Shown here: in pieces, positions 16,194 through 25,420 of the stretch
Position numbering within the stretch: the stretch's first letter is position 1
Layout: each line of letters starts with the position of its first letter
Assembly (NCBI GenBank): GCA_035516795.1
Contig: DATIZX010000055.1
Coordinates: forward strand, 1 to 64,000
DNA: 64,000 nucleotides
Direction of reading: 5' to 3'
DNA from: DATJBF01 sp035516795
GTDB lineage: Bacteria; Verrucomicrobiota; Verrucomicrobiia; Palsa-1439
The notes under the pieces: generated by a model
What the model saw: only the letters and a program-made list of their open reading frames with translations
Database searches by the model: none
What the model was told of the DNA's origin: nothing
Position numbers and translations under genes: made by a program

Positions 16194-16589
16194 CTAATGA
16201 CCCTTCAAAATTCGCGCCGCCTTTTTCGGATTATCAACCCGCAGAACCATGGCGCCCGTCGCGGCATGAGAAGGCGTGGCACTATAGGCGTACTCAATGT
16301 TGACCTTATGTCGGGCCAGCTTGGCGGCGATGCTGGCTAGTTCGCCGGGCTTATTGCGGCCTTCGAGCATCAACACGTCGCGTTCGACCACGAGCACTCC
16401 GTGCTCACCCAACAGATGCAACGCCTTTTGTGGATCACTGACCACCATTCGCACCACCGCATGGTCGACCGCATCGGAAACGGAAATGGCGTAGATGTTG
16501 ATCTTCGCTGCGGCAAGCGCGCCACAGACCTTGGAGAGCGTACCGGGTTTATTTTCCAAGAAGAGAGCCAATTGTTTTACTGTTTTCAT
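16194..16589 (-). CDS. Tandem ACT-domain protein
   Basis: 131 residues with two ACT repeats: LALFLENKPGTLSKVCGAL at the start and GRNKPGELASIAAKLARH from about residue 77. ACT domains bind amino acids and usually regulate metabolic enzymes or transcription. Stand-alone proteins of this kind are common near amino-acid biosynthesis genes. Here it precedes gltB on the same strand, so it may sense an amino acid for that pathway (inference). AAAGGAG precedes ATG 16589. Confidence 0.85.
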   Translation of the reverse strand: MKTVKQLALFLENKPGTLSKVCGALAAAKINIYAISVSDAVDHAVVRMVVSDPQKALHLLGEHGVLVVERDVLMLEGRNKPGELASIAAKLARHKVNIEYAYSATPSHAATGAMVLRVDNPKKAARILKGH

Positions 16590-16816
16590 GGTGCAGTCTC
16601 CTTTGGGTTGATTATCGGGTCAATGAACTCGTGCGCACATCTCGCACGTTTTACATTTCGGCCACAAGTCGTCGATTCACTTCGGTAATCCGGCCGTACG
16701 AAATTATTCACAAATGCAACTTTAATGTTGAATTCTGCATGGAAAGTAGCAAAATTATGAACGAAAACAAGCGAAATCTTACCATTTGCTGAACAGTCCG
16801 ATAGGAGCACACGCCA
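16590..16816. promoter_or_regulatory. Divergent promoter region
   Basis: 227 bp between the ACT gene (minus) and the Lrp-like regulator (plus), AT-rich at 16690-16790. On the minus strand TTCAAC then 18 bases then AATAAT is a possible sigma-70 promoter toward ACT-gltB. As the regulator sits next to it, this is the natural place for its binding, but I see no clear Lrp-type site. Confidence 0.35.
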
Positions 16817-17392
16817 ATGCGCATTCTGGATGAACAGGAGCGAGCCATCTTGAAAACTCTGATTCGCGACCCGCGTCAAAGTGATAATTACATCAGTAAG
16901 GTTACTGGCGTGCCCACGCCAAGTGTGAGGCGCAAACGTCACCGGCTGGAAAACGAGGGACTGCTCAGTTACTTCGCCGCAGTCGATCTCCAGGAAACCG
17001 GCACGGGAACTTTCGGCGCACGGCATCTGTACACCATCAAGTTTCGTATTGGCATTACGGTGAAACAGATTGTCGAAGAGATCAAGAGCGAGCCAAACGT
17101 GCGCTCGGTCTTTACCGATTTGATTTACGAATCTCATATTGCCGAAATGGATGGGCGCGTTGCCTTGGTGATGATTATCGAAGGGAAACACGACGCCGAC
17201 ATTATCGAGAACGTGCAGGGCAAAATCATCCCGTCGCTGCGCAAGAATCACGGGCCAGATTCTATCGAGGAGATCTCAACACTCCGGTTGCTCGGCCCGA
17301 TTCGCATTTTTCACAACTACGTTCCCCTGGTGAATATGGAGAAAGGCGTATTGCGCAGCGATTGGACCGACGACGCGATCTTTGTGGGATAG
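16817..17392 (+). CDS. Lrp/AsnC-like winged-helix regulator
   Basis: 191 residues. The N-terminal helix-turn-helix (RILDEQERAILKTLIRDP, then DNYISKVTGVPTPSVRRKRH) follows the Lrp/AsnC layout. The C-terminal part (VKQIVEEIKSEPNVRSVFTD, then ALVMIIEGKHDADIIENVQ) resembles a ligand-binding RAM-type domain but has an unusual tail. It diverges from ACT-gltB and probably controls them or responds to the same amino-acid signal. GGAG lies upstream of ATG 16817. Confidence 0.7.
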   Translation: MRILDEQERAILKTLIRDPRQSDNYISKVTGVPTPSVRRKRHRLENEGLLSYFAAVDLQETGTGTFGARHLYTIKFRIGITVKQIVEEIKSEPNVRSVFTDLIYESHIAEMDGRVALVMIIEGKHDADIIENVQGKIIPSLRKNHGPDSIEEISTLRLLGPIRIFHNYVPLVNMEKGVLRSDWTDDAIFVG

Positions 17393-17420
17393 ACTTCGCT
17401 GGTCGGCTGTTTGCGGGCCG

Positions 17421-18638
17421 CTACTTCTTGCCACAGTCGCGATTGACAGCTTCTTTCAACAAATCAAAGATATCGGGGACAGCCGAAGTGACCCGGTTCC
17501 AATTCGAGATGAGAGGGATTCCCAAGGGATCGTGCAAGTATTCATCGGCTGCGATCCGGATGGCCTTGGTAAAGGCGCGCACGGCCAGCAATTCCTGGCG
17601 GCGGTCAAATGGCAAACCGTTGATCGCCGCGTCGTCTTCGTATTGCTTGACGGCATCTTGGGCTACCCGGAGATAGCGAACGATCAAGGTCTCAAACACG
17701 GCGCGGGACAACACCAAACCTTCGGTGGCCAAATTGCGAAAAATGGACTTGGCAATGTCGGCGCTCATTTTGGTGAGGCCCCGGCTCTCGTCCTCGGCGG
17801 AAAGTCTCTGATGCTTGTGATCGTATGTTTCGCAAAGCTCGACCTGGCAAATGCGCTTGGCCGTGCAATTGCGGAAGATTTCGCACAGAACACCCATTTC
17901 TAAACCCCAATCGCCCGGGATCCGGTTCACGCGGGCCAGATCCGCCAACATCGAAAACTCACCGGCCAAAGGATAGCGGAAGCTGTCGAGAAACACCAAT
18001 AGCGGCACGTCGCGTCCAAGAATCTTCTGCAGCGCGCGAATCAGTGGTGTAACCAATAGGCGTGTGACCCGTCCACAGATGCGGTCCGAAACGCGGGCAT
18101 AGAAACCTTTGCAGAACTCGTAATCCATGTGTGGGCTGGCGAGTGGAAAAACCAGGCGAGCCAGCAATTCGCGGTCGTAGGTGAGAATGTCCCAATCGTG
18201 CAGCGCGATGATCTTGCATTCTTCATCCGCCAGCACAAAACCGGAGGATAACCAAATGTTGCTGCCTTTACCGGGGCCGCCGACGGACACATCATTCTGC
18301 TCGATCAACTTCAGCAGCTTGCGGATCTTTGGGCCGTCACGCCATAAGATTCTCACTCGCTGAGGCAGCACGGAGAAAAATTTGCGCGCGTGCTCGAATC
18401 CTTTCCGATCCGCCCGGTCCAGTCCTACCACAACCTTACGGATGTACGAAACCTGACGAAGGTGATTGAGAATATTGCGCAAGGCCGTCCCTGCCAATTC
18501 GCTGTAAAGGCATGGCAATACCAGTGCAATCGGGCGATGTTCGGTGTATTCGGTCAACGTGATCTGAATGGCTTCCAGGTCGTACTTTCCCAGCCGATGG
18601 AACGTGGTGATGACGCCGCTTTGGTGAAAATCGCTCAT
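17421..18638 (-). CDS. GT-A glycosyltransferase resembling glucosyl-3-phosphoglycerate synthase
   Basis: 405 residues. It shows IALVLPCLYSE (nucleotide-sugar site), SVGGPGKGSNIWLSSGFVLA, ALHDWDILTYDRELLARL (DxD-like), RYPLAGEFSMLADLARVNR, IPGDWGLEMGVL and CQVELCETYDHKHQRLS. The conserved FRYPLAGEF and the DWGLE...YEHKHQ ending are hallmarks of GpgS-type (GT81) enzymes, which add glucose to 3-phosphoglycerate. The divergent HAD phosphatase and second glycosyltransferase support a glucosylglycerate-type solute. Mannosyl-3-phosphoglycerate synthase is an alternative. Confidence 0.72.
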   Translation of the reverse strand: MSDFHQSGVITTFHRLGKYDLEAIQITLTEYTEHRPIALVLPCLYSELAGTALRNILNHLRQVSYIRKVVVGLDRADRKGFEHARKFFSVLPQRVRILWRDGPKIRKLLKLIEQNDVSVGGPGKGSNIWLSSGFVLADEECKIIALHDWDILTYDRELLARLVFPLASPHMDYEFCKGFYARVSDRICGRVTRLLVTPLIRALQKILGRDVPLLVFLDSFRYPLAGEFSMLADLARVNRIPGDWGLEMGVLCEIFRNCTAKRICQVELCETYDHKHQRLSAEDESRGLTKMSADIAKSIFRNLATEGLVLSRAVFETLIVRYLRVAQDAVKQYEDDAAINGLPFDRRQELLAVRAFTKAIRIAADEYLHDPLGIPLISNWNRVTSAVPDIFDLLKEAVNRDCGKK

Positions 18639-18737
18639 AGCCTCACAAAATGCTTCGCGCGCGCGGGGCGCAACTGTAAGATTAGCTGTCCGTTGGGCAT
18701 CAACGCAGTCCTTTTTGCCGAGGAGCAGATAATTCGC

Positions 18738-19511
18738 ATGAGCGACATGAATGTGATCTTTTGGGATGTGTACGGCACGCTGATCGCCGCAGAACGTGGT
18801 GATTTGGATTCGCTGATCCGGCGCGAGGCCGAGTTGCGGACATCATTCGAGCGGACGGTGAAGAACTTCGGTCTCAGCATTTCGCCGGCGCGGCTACACG
18901 ATCTCTTTCTGCGCAGCATCGAGGCGGAACGCGAGGCGCGCCGCGCCGAAGGGATCATGCATCCCGAAGTGCGGGTCGATGAGATTTGGTTCAAAATGCT
19001 GGAAAAACTCCAGCCGGATGCTTCCCTCACGGTCAATTTCGCGCGCGAGGTCGCGCTGTTCTTTGAGCGGCAGGCCAATCCGAAACAATGGCAGCCGCGT
19101 GCTTACGAGGTGTTGACCACTCTTCAGAATCGCCGTTTCCGCCAGGGAATCCTCTCCAATGCGCAGTTTTACACGCCCATCGAATTGTCAGCGTTGTTAC
19201 GTCATGAAAGCGCGGGGGCGATCTGCACCTACGAATCCGTGTTTGATCCGCGACTCGTCTTTTTTTCGTTCGAGATGGGCGTGGCAAAGCCGGATCCCGC
19301 CGCGTTCCGTCCCGCCGTCGAAGCGCTGACCCGGGAGAATCTCGTGCCAGATAGCTGCGTTTTTATTGGGGATTCCCTCGTCAACGACATCGCGCCGGCG
19401 GAACATTTGGGATTCAGAACGGTGCTTTACGCCCCCGTGCGCGCTACTGAATCCCCAGTCAAACCCGATCTGGTCATCCACAATCTTTCGCAGCTTCTGG
19501 AATGGCTGTGA
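18738..19511 (+). CDS. HAD-family phosphatase
   Basis: 257 residues from ATG 18738 (GAGGAG about 15 bp upstream). Motif I is NVIFWDVYGTLI (nucleophile Asp in WDVYGT); motif II GILSNAQF; Lys in VAKPDP; motif III CVFIGDSLVNDI. This is a HAD subfamily I phosphatase. Between a GpgS-like enzyme and a glycosyltransferase it may dephosphorylate glucosyl-3-phosphoglycerate or a related intermediate (inference). The stop overlaps the next gene by 10 bp. Confidence 0.82.
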   Translation: MSDMNVIFWDVYGTLIAAERGDLDSLIRREAELRTSFERTVKNFGLSISPARLHDLFLRSIEAEREARRAEGIMHPEVRVDEIWFKMLEKLQPDASLTVNFAREVALFFERQANPKQWQPRAYEVLTTLQNRRFRQGILSNAQFYTPIELSALLRHESAGAICTYESVFDPRLVFFSFEMGVAKPDPAAFRPAVEALTRENLVPDSCVFIGDSLVNDIAPAEHLGFRTVLYAPVRATESPVKPDLVIHNLSQLLEWL

Positions 19512-20657
19512 TCCTAACGATCCTGCATTATCACTTGCGTCCCGCCGGAATCACGACTGTCATCCACAACACGCAGCAAGCCCTAGAGGCGAAATTTGAT
19601 GTCAGAATCCTGGCCGATTTTGGCTACAACGAAAAACCCGCTCGCAGCCGCGAGCACTTTATGGATGAGGCCAGAAAGCTGATGAAGCGGCTGCCACGAA
19701 TGGGCATTTCTGCACACGCACAACATCGGCTTGGGCAAGAACCCGCGTCTGGCCTACGCCGTCAAACTCCTCGCCCGAGAGTCTTCCATTCGCGTCATCA
19801 ATCAGGTCCACGACTTTCCCGAAGACAATCGACCCGCGCAGTTGCACGCGTTGCGCTACTGCACCGGCCAACGCGATGACCAGTTCTGGCGTGAGATTTG
19901 TTATTACGACCGGCCCAACGTGATTTGGGCGACGCTGACGACGCACGACGCTGCCAAACTCGCGGCGTGCGGCGTGCCTGCGCACAAGATTCATGTGCTG
20001 CCGAATCCCATCGGTGATGAGTTCTTCTCGCGACCGGCAATCTCTCGAACCGAGACTCTGGAAAAGCTGGTGGCATACGCACAGCTTCATCGCTACCCGT
20101 TTGATCCGTGCCGACCGATTCTGCTCTCGCCAATGAAAGTCATGGTGCGGAAGAACAATGAGGAGGCGATCGAGTTGACCAAGCGACTCGGAAAATATCA
20201 GCTTGTGATCTCGCTCGACGCATCTTCACCGTCGGATTGCGCCTACAGCGAGCGGCTCAAACGGAAGATTCGACGGGAGCGGTTGCCGGTTGTTATTGGC
20301 GCCGGCTGCGCCTTCGGCAATCCTCGGCCACTGTTCGATGTCGCGCGTGCCGGCTTGACCACATCAAAGGTGGAAGGCTTCGGCTACGCCTTCATCGAGG
20401 GCTGGCTGCGAAACAAGCTGGTGTTGGGGCGTGACCTTCCGGAAGTCACAACCGATTTCGTTGCCGCCGGCATGGATTTGCGCCATCTGTACCGCGAGTT
20501 GGATGATCACGCAGTGCAACGGATTGCCAGACTATGGACTTCTGCACCACGCACGCTAATCGAAAGAAACCGCCGCATTGTGGTGCGGCAGTATTCGCTG
20601 GCGGCGTATGCCCGCCGTTACGAGAAGCTGCTGGCCTCCAAGCCATCGTGGCAATGA
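19502..20657 (+). pseudogene. GT4-like glycosyltransferase, frameshifted
   Basis: Two frames form one protein. The first (ATG 19502) reads VILTILHYHLRPAGITTVIH and KLMKRLP; the second, open from 19686, reads WAFLHTHNIGLGKNPRLAYA and continues to 20657 with HVLPNPIGDEF, VVIGAGCAFG and SKVEGFGYAFIEGW (GT-B donor site with E-G-F-G). The frame changes between about 19690 and 19731 by one base. The rest is intact, so this is either a recent mutation or a sequencing error. It overlaps the HAD gene and probably glycosylates the same intermediate. Confidence 0.7.
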
Positions 20658-20753
20658 TTCCGGGCCTCCGCCGCGATAGCGAAAAGCCCCTGCGAGATCA
20701 CCACCCCAGGAAAACGCTTGCCGCAGGCGGAATGCCTCGTTAGCCTTGATTTT

Positions 20754-21938
20754 GTGAAACCTCTGGATGGCATCCGCGTGCTTGATCTTTCGCGCATTCT
20801 GGCAGGCCCTTACTGCTCGATGTTGCTGAGCGATTTCGGCGCGGAAATCATAAAAATCGAAAATCCCGACAAGGGGGACGACACGCGCGCTTACGGTCCA
20901 CCGTTTGTGGACGGCGAGAGCGTGTATTTCCTGAGTGTCAATCGCGGCAAGAAGTCGCTCGCGCTGAACCTTAAATCAGCCGAAGGTCGCGAGGCGCTGA
21001 AGAAACTCATTGGCCGTTCCGATGTGCTCCTGGAGAACTTTCGGCGTGATTTTTTGCAGAGGATCGGCTTTGGCTACGACGAAGTTGCCCGGCTCAACCC
21101 GAAAATCATTTACGCTTCGGTGACGGGTTACGGCCACACGGGTCCGTGGGCGGATCGGCCCGGCTACGATCTCGCGGTCCAAGGCCAGGGCGGCATCATG
21201 AGCTTGACGGGCGATCCGAACGGTCCCCCGTACAAGACCGGCACTTCGTTCGCCGACATCACGGCGGGGATTTACGCGACCCTCGGTATTTTGCTGGCAC
21301 TTCATGCGCGCAACCGGACGGGACGGGGCCAAAAAGTGGATGTGTCGCTACTCGATGGACAGGTCTCCTTTCTCACATACCAGGCCGGCATCTATTTCGG
21401 CACCGGCCGGTCACCGACCCGGAAAGGCAATCAGCATCCAACCATCGTTCCCTACGAGACGTTCAAAGCCCGTGACCGTTACTTCAATTTGGCAGTCGGC
21501 AACGACCGGCTGTGGCAGCAATTCTGTGACCTCATCGCAAAGCCGGATCTCAAGACGCACGAGAAGTTTGCTACCAATCCGCAACGCGTTCAGAATCACG
21601 CGGAGTTACTTCCCATTTTGCAGAAGGTGTTCGCCGAAAAACCTGCCGACCACTGGCTGGCGCTCTTCGAAAAGAATGGCATCCCTTGCGGCCCGATTTT
21701 TTCCGTCGCCGAGGTTCTGGAACATCCGCAGGTTCAGGCCCGCGAAATGGTCGTCGAGCGCCCACATCCGAAACTTGGCAAGGTGAAGATGACCGGCGTG
21801 CCCGTTAAACTTTCGGACACCCCCGGAGAGGCAGGTATCGCACCGCCTCTGCTCGGTCAGCACACGGACGAGGTGCTGGGCGAATTGGGATACAGTGCTG
21901 ACGACATTGCGGGCCTCAGGAAGGCGGGCGCGATATGA
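20754..21938 (+). CDS. Class III CoA-transferase (CaiB/BaiF family)
   Basis: 394 residues from GTG 20754, chosen because the conserved family N-terminus (KPLDGIRVLDLSRILAGPYC) starts there; an upstream TTG at 20718 is in frame. SMLLSDFGAEIIKIE, DVLLENFRRDFLQRIGFGYD and GYGHTGPWADRPGYD follow; the last Asp is the expected catalytic carboxylate. These enzymes move CoA between carboxylic acids. Its substrate is not evident; coupling to methylmalonyl-CoA epimerase (ATGA overlap) points to acyl-CoA metabolism. Confidence 0.87.
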   Translation: MKPLDGIRVLDLSRILAGPYCSMLLSDFGAEIIKIENPDKGDDTRAYGPPFVDGESVYFLSVNRGKKSLALNLKSAEGREALKKLIGRSDVLLENFRRDFLQRIGFGYDEVARLNPKIIYASVTGYGHTGPWADRPGYDLAVQGQGGIMSLTGDPNGPPYKTGTSFADITAGIYATLGILLALHARNRTGRGQKVDVSLLDGQVSFLTYQAGIYFGTGRSPTRKGNQHPTIVPYETFKARDRYFNLAVGNDRLWQQFCDLIAKPDLKTHEKFATNPQRVQNHAELLPILQKVFAEKPADHWLALFEKNGIPCGPIFSVAEVLEHPQVQAREMVVERPHPKLGKVKMTGVPVKLSDTPGEAGIAPPLLGQHTDEVLGELGYSADDIAGLRKAGAI

Positions 21939-22330
21939 TCCAGGGAATCGACCACATCGGCATTGCCGTCAAAAGCATCGACGAAGCGAAAAAGTTCTGG
22001 GTCGATACGCTCGGCTTGAAATTGACGCACGTCGAAGAGGTGCCCGAGCAGAAGGTGCGCGTCGCGATGCTGGAAGCGGGCGCGGCCACCATTGAATTGC
22101 TCGAACCGACTTCACCTGACAGTCCCGTGGCCAAGTTCATCGAGAAACGGGGTGAGGGCCTGCATCACGTGACACTGCAAACTGATCAGTTGGCCGAGTG
22201 TCTGAAAGCGCTTAGGGCAGCGGGCGTGAGTTTGATCGACGAAAAGCCGCGCGTTGGCGCCGGCGGCTCCCGCATTGCTTTCCTGCACCCGAAATCCGCC
22301 CACGGCGTCTTGATTGAATTGTGCGAGTAA
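21935..22330 (+). CDS. mce: Methylmalonyl-CoA epimerase
   Basis: 131 residues, two-module glyoxalase/VOC fold: IDHIGIAVKSIDEAKKFW, TIELLEPTSPDSPVAKFIEK, GEGLHHVTLQTDQLAE and FLHPKSAHGVLIEL. Metal ligands His, Glu, His, Glu are in DHIG, IELLE, LHHV and LIEL. It converts (2S)- and (2R)-methylmalonyl-CoA in propionate metabolism. No mutase gene is in the window. It overlaps the CoA-transferase stop. Confidence 0.9.
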   Translation: MIQGIDHIGIAVKSIDEAKKFWVDTLGLKLTHVEEVPEQKVRVAMLEAGAATIELLEPTSPDSPVAKFIEKRGEGLHHVTLQTDQLAECLKALRAAGVSLIDEKPRVGAGGSRIAFLHPKSAHGVLIELCE

Positions 22331-22396
22331 CTACGCCATCGCTGAACGCCGCCTGAGGTCACGTGGCCTGCAAGATTCGGGCGCGGGAACCCGTAC

Positions 22397-22426
22397 TTGA
22401 TTTCTCTCCGCTCACAGATGTAGTAT
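22397..22426 (+). promoter_or_regulatory. Candidate sigma-70 promoter for dihydropyrimidinase
   Basis: TTGATT (22397-22402), 18-base spacer, TAGTAT (22421-22426), about 54 bp before ATG 22480. CGGAGG lies just upstream of the ATG. Sequence match only. Confidence 0.35.
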
Positions 22427-22479
22427 CAAGCTGCGCGTTGATTCAATAAAAGTAACACAATCATTCCCGGAGGTTCATC

Positions 22480-23865
22480 ATGTCACTCCTGATCAAGAAC
22501 GGCAACGTCATCACCGCCAGCGAGAACTACGTCGCTGATATTTTCTGCGAGGGCGAACAAGTCACCCGCATCGGCACCGGCCTTGAGGCGCCGCCGAATG
22601 CCACCGTCATCAATGCCACCGGCAAATACGTGTTCCCCGGGTTCATCGATCCGCATGTGCATATTTACCTGCCATTCATGGGTACGTTCTCCAAGGACAC
22701 ACACGAGACGGGCAGTAAAGCGGCACTCGTGGGCGGGACCACGACAATCATCGAAATGGTCTGTCAGGCGAAGGCGGAACAACCGCTCAAGGACGGCTTT
22801 GAACTCTGGCTTGGTAAAGCGCAGGGCCACAGCGCCTGTGATTTCACGTTCCATCAGACGGTCTCCCGGCTGGACAAAGAAGCCGAAGGACAGATCGCCG
22901 AAATCGTCAAGGCCGGCATTGCCAGCTTCAAGATTTTTCTCGCGTACAAAGGCGCGTTCAGTCTCACCGACGAAGAGCTGTATCACACCATGCGGTTGGC
23001 CAAAAAACTCGGTGTCATCGTCACCGCACATTGCGAAAACGCAGACCTCGTATTGGAATTACAGAAGAAACTGCTGAGCGAAGGTAAAACCGGTCCCGAA
23101 TGGCATTACTGGAGCCGGCCGCCACGCGTCGAGGCCGAGGGCGTGCATCATCTGGCAACATTCGCCGAGATGCACGGCACGCACATTTACACGGTCCACA
23201 CCAGTTGTGAAGAATCGCTTACCGAAGCCATGGCGGCGAAGGCACGCGGCGTGAAGATTTGGGTCGAGACGCTCATCCAATATCTCGTGCTCGACAAGAG
23301 CTACGCCGAATTGCCGAATTTCGAGGGTGCGAAGTTTGTCATGTCGCCGCCGTTACGCGACAAGAAGAACCAGGAAATCTATTGGAACGCGCTGCGGCAG
23401 CGCTTCGTCAGCACGGTTGCGACCGACCACGCCCCGTTCGATTACAAGACGCAAAAGCCGATGGGTAAAGACGATTTCACCAAGATTCCCAACGGCATTC
23501 CGTCGCTCGAAGACCGGGTGAATCTCCTCTACACGCACGGCGTCTGTGAGGGTCGGCTCGACCTGAATCAGTTCGTGGACTGCGGCAGCACGCAGGCGGC
23601 GAAGCTGTTCGGTTTATTCCCGCGCAAAGGCACGATTGCCATCGGCAGCGACGCTGACCTCGTCGTCTATGATCCCAAGTACAAGGGCAAGATTTCTGCC
23701 AAGACGCAGATGATCAACGTGGACTACAGCGCGTTCGAAGGCTGGGAGATCAAAGGACGCCCGAGCGTCGTTACTGTCCGCGGCGAAGTCGCTGTGAAAG
23801 ACGGTAAGTTTGTTGGCCAACCCGGTCGCGGCAAACTTCTGAAACGCGAGCCTACGCATTTCTAG
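22480..23865 (+). CDS. Dihydropyrimidinase (hydantoinase family)
   Basis: 461 residues, typical length. Zinc site: GFIDPHVHIYLP (HxH), carboxylated Lys in SFKIFLAYKGAF, His in VTAHCENAD, His in YTVHTSCEES, Asp in VATDHAPFDY. It hydrolyses dihydrouracil or dihydrothymine (or hydantoins) to carbamoyl-beta-amino acids. The neighbouring CoA-transferase and epimerase might take up beta-amino-acid derived carbon, but no other pyrimidine-catabolism gene is near. D-hydantoinase or phenylhydantoinase activity cannot be separated by sequence. Confidence 0.9.
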   Translation: MSLLIKNGNVITASENYVADIFCEGEQVTRIGTGLEAPPNATVINATGKYVFPGFIDPHVHIYLPFMGTFSKDTHETGSKAALVGGTTTIIEMVCQAKAEQPLKDGFELWLGKAQGHSACDFTFHQTVSRLDKEAEGQIAEIVKAGIASFKIFLAYKGAFSLTDEELYHTMRLAKKLGVIVTAHCENADLVLELQKKLLSEGKTGPEWHYWSRPPRVEAEGVHHLATFAEMHGTHIYTVHTSCEESLTEAMAAKARGVKIWVETLIQYLVLDKSYAELPNFEGAKFVMSPPLRDKKNQEIYWNALRQRFVSTVATDHAPFDYKTQKPMGKDDFTKIPNGIPSLEDRVNLLYTHGVCEGRLDLNQFVDCGSTQAAKLFGLFPRKGTIAIGSDADLVVYDPKYKGKISAKTQMINVDYSAFEGWEIKGRPSVVTVRGEVAVKDGKFVGQPGRGKLLKREPTHF

Positions 23866-23938
23866 GCGGTGGCTGCGGTTCGTCTGGCTGGCATGCAGCA
23901 CTGTTGGCAGTGTCGCGTGTGGACGTTGCGGGTTTCCT

Positions 23939-24037
23939 GTAGCGCAAGCATTGCGAGTAATAACTCGTTGTACCCGTTCCGTTCTGGAGCGGAACGCGTC
24001 GGCACCCTGGCGGAACGATCACACGGGTTGTGTACGC
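23939..24037 (+). repeat. Palindrome cluster (REP-like)
   Basis: GTAG (23939-23942) precedes CGCAA-GCA-TTGCG. Further on, CGTTCCG (23975-23981) and CGGAACG (23990-23996) form a 7-bp stem with loop TTCTGGAG, enclosed by CCCGT and ACGGG. It lies between convergent genes, where REP elements usually sit. Confidence 0.5.
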
Positions 24038-24052
24038 GTTGGTCCCTGTGAC

Positions 24053-24823
24053 TCACTTCATCATTTCTGCGAGCGCGGGCTGCATGGCATCGGCCCAGAT
24101 TTGATATCCCTTTGCGTTGGGGTGCAGCAAATCGGGCATAATGCTTCCGGGGAGCGTGCCATCCGCCTCAAGGAACTCCGGCCCAATATCCAGGAACTTC
24201 ATCATTTTGCCGTCATCCAGCTTGGCCAGCGCCGTGTTGATCACCGCGACCTGGGCGCGTTGCGGGTCGTCGACAACTCCGCGCGGAAAAATCCCGAGGA
24301 GTAGAATCTTTGTCTCGGGCAGTCGAGCACGCAAACCTTTGACGACGGCAGTGACCCCTTCAATGACCTCAGGAATGCTGTTGCGGGGTTTGCCGTTCCG
24401 CTCCTTACCGGTATTGTTGGTGCCGATCATCAGCACGACAACCTTGGGCTTGAGACCGTCCAGTTCGCCATGCTGCAGGCGCCAAAGCACGTGCTGCGTG
24501 CGGTCACCGCCGATACCGAAGTTGGCGGCATGCAGTGGCGCATAACACTTGTTCCAAACATTCGAGCCTCGGGTGCGCCAGCCATCGGTAATCGAATCGC
24601 CCAGAAACAGAAGATTGATGCCACCCGCTTTGGTAAGCACCAGAAATCCTTCGTGACGCTTCAGCCATTTCGCATCGCGCGGCACAGGAATGATCGCCGT
24701 GTTGCCGGCAAGGACTTCCGACGGCTTAGGGGGAAGGTCGGCAGGACTTTGAGCAGTTGCCACCGTGAAGGCTGAGATCGTGGAGAAAAGGAGAATGGAA
24801 GAGAGCAAACGTAAAGCTTTCAT
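24053..24823 (-). CDS. Secreted SGNH/GDSL hydrolase
   Basis: 256 residues with a signal peptide (MKALRLLSSILLFSTISAF...TVATAQ). The SGNH blocks are LFLGDSITDGW (Ser), GIGGDRTQHVLWRL (Gly), IGTNNTGK (Asn) and DLLHPNAKGY (Asp/His). It resembles the PAF-acetylhydrolase beta/gamma-like subgroup and carbohydrate esterases common in polysaccharide-degrading bacteria. The substrate is probably an acyl or acetyl ester outside the cytoplasm. It is convergent with the dihydropyrimidinase gene. Confidence 0.88.
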   Translation of the reverse strand: MKALRLLSSILLFSTISAFTVATAQSPADLPPKPSEVLAGNTAIIPVPRDAKWLKRHEGFLVLTKAGGINLLFLGDSITDGWRTRGSNVWNKCYAPLHAANFGIGGDRTQHVLWRLQHGELDGLKPKVVVLMIGTNNTGKERNGKPRNSIPEVIEGVTAVVKGLRARLPETKILLLGIFPRGVVDDPQRAQVAVINTALAKLDDGKMMKFLDIGPEFLEADGTLPGSIMPDLLHPNAKGYQIWADAMQPALAEMMK

Positions 24824-24886
24824 GCGGTCATCCTAACATTTTGGGGGAAAAGAGACGACCAGGTTTCACGATTGCGGCTCGCGCCT

Positions 24887-25420
24887 TTATTTCAGAAGCA
24901 ACCGGAGTAATTGAATGGCAACGCTCACCGCCGCGTCAGGACCGTTCTCAGAACCCGGGAAGAGCCACAAATTGCCGGTCCGCCCGACTGGCGGAAGACA
25001 GTCTTGCATCAGATCCAGATCGCCTTCTCGTTCCAGCTTCATGGCACGTTCGCTGTGATAATTGCTCTTGGCCAACGCCAGGAGCATATTCTGCAATTCG
25101 TTGGCGTCGAGCCACACCAGTGCACACGAATCGCAGCGGTCGATCTGAATCGCGCCGAGGCTCATGTAACCATATTTCTCCATCACTTTGCCGCAATCCG
25201 GGCAATGCAGGGCGGTCTCATTTTGCCAACCTTCAAGGGCATGAAACTGCATCTCCTCAGCCTGTTTCTCTGAAACAGAATGCCAGCTCGATTCCAGGAT
25301 TCGCACCAAATCCGGGTGCGCCAATAGCAGGCCACGACCCGCCTGACAGAGCCGAACCTGAATCGTGTCAACCTGCGCGGTCTCGAGCGTCTTTTGGCAC
25401 CGAGGACAACAGGCGCTCAC
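24887..25420 (-). CDS. zf-TFIIB-like zinc-ribbon protein
   Basis: 177 residues from GTG 25420, which overlaps the mutL stop (GTGA). Two zinc ribbons: CCPRCQ near the N-terminus and LHCPDCGKVMEKYGYMSLGA with IQIDRCDSCALVWLDANEL, the latter matching the zf-TFIIB (C-P-x-C...C..C.G.W.D..E) family. Function unknown. The longer frame from 25510 overlaps mutL and is not favoured. Tight coupling to mutL suggests co-expression. Confidence 0.75.
   Translation of the reverse strand: MSACCPRCQKTLETAQVDTIQVRLCQAGRGLLLAHPDLVRILESSWHSVSEKQAEEMQFHALEGWQNETALHCPDCGKVMEKYGYMSLGAIQIDRCDSCALVWLDANELQNMLLALAKSNYHSERAMKLEREGDLDLMQDCLPPVGRTGNLWLFPGSENGPDAAVSVAIQLLRLLLK

Noticed and set aside
16586..17251. 221-codon minus frame over the Lrp-like gene
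   Set aside because: Antisense; the plus frame has a helix-turn-helix and a ribosome site.
20718..20753. TTG start for the CoA-transferase
   Set aside because: The first 12 residues are not like the family; GTG 20754 begins the conserved N-terminus.
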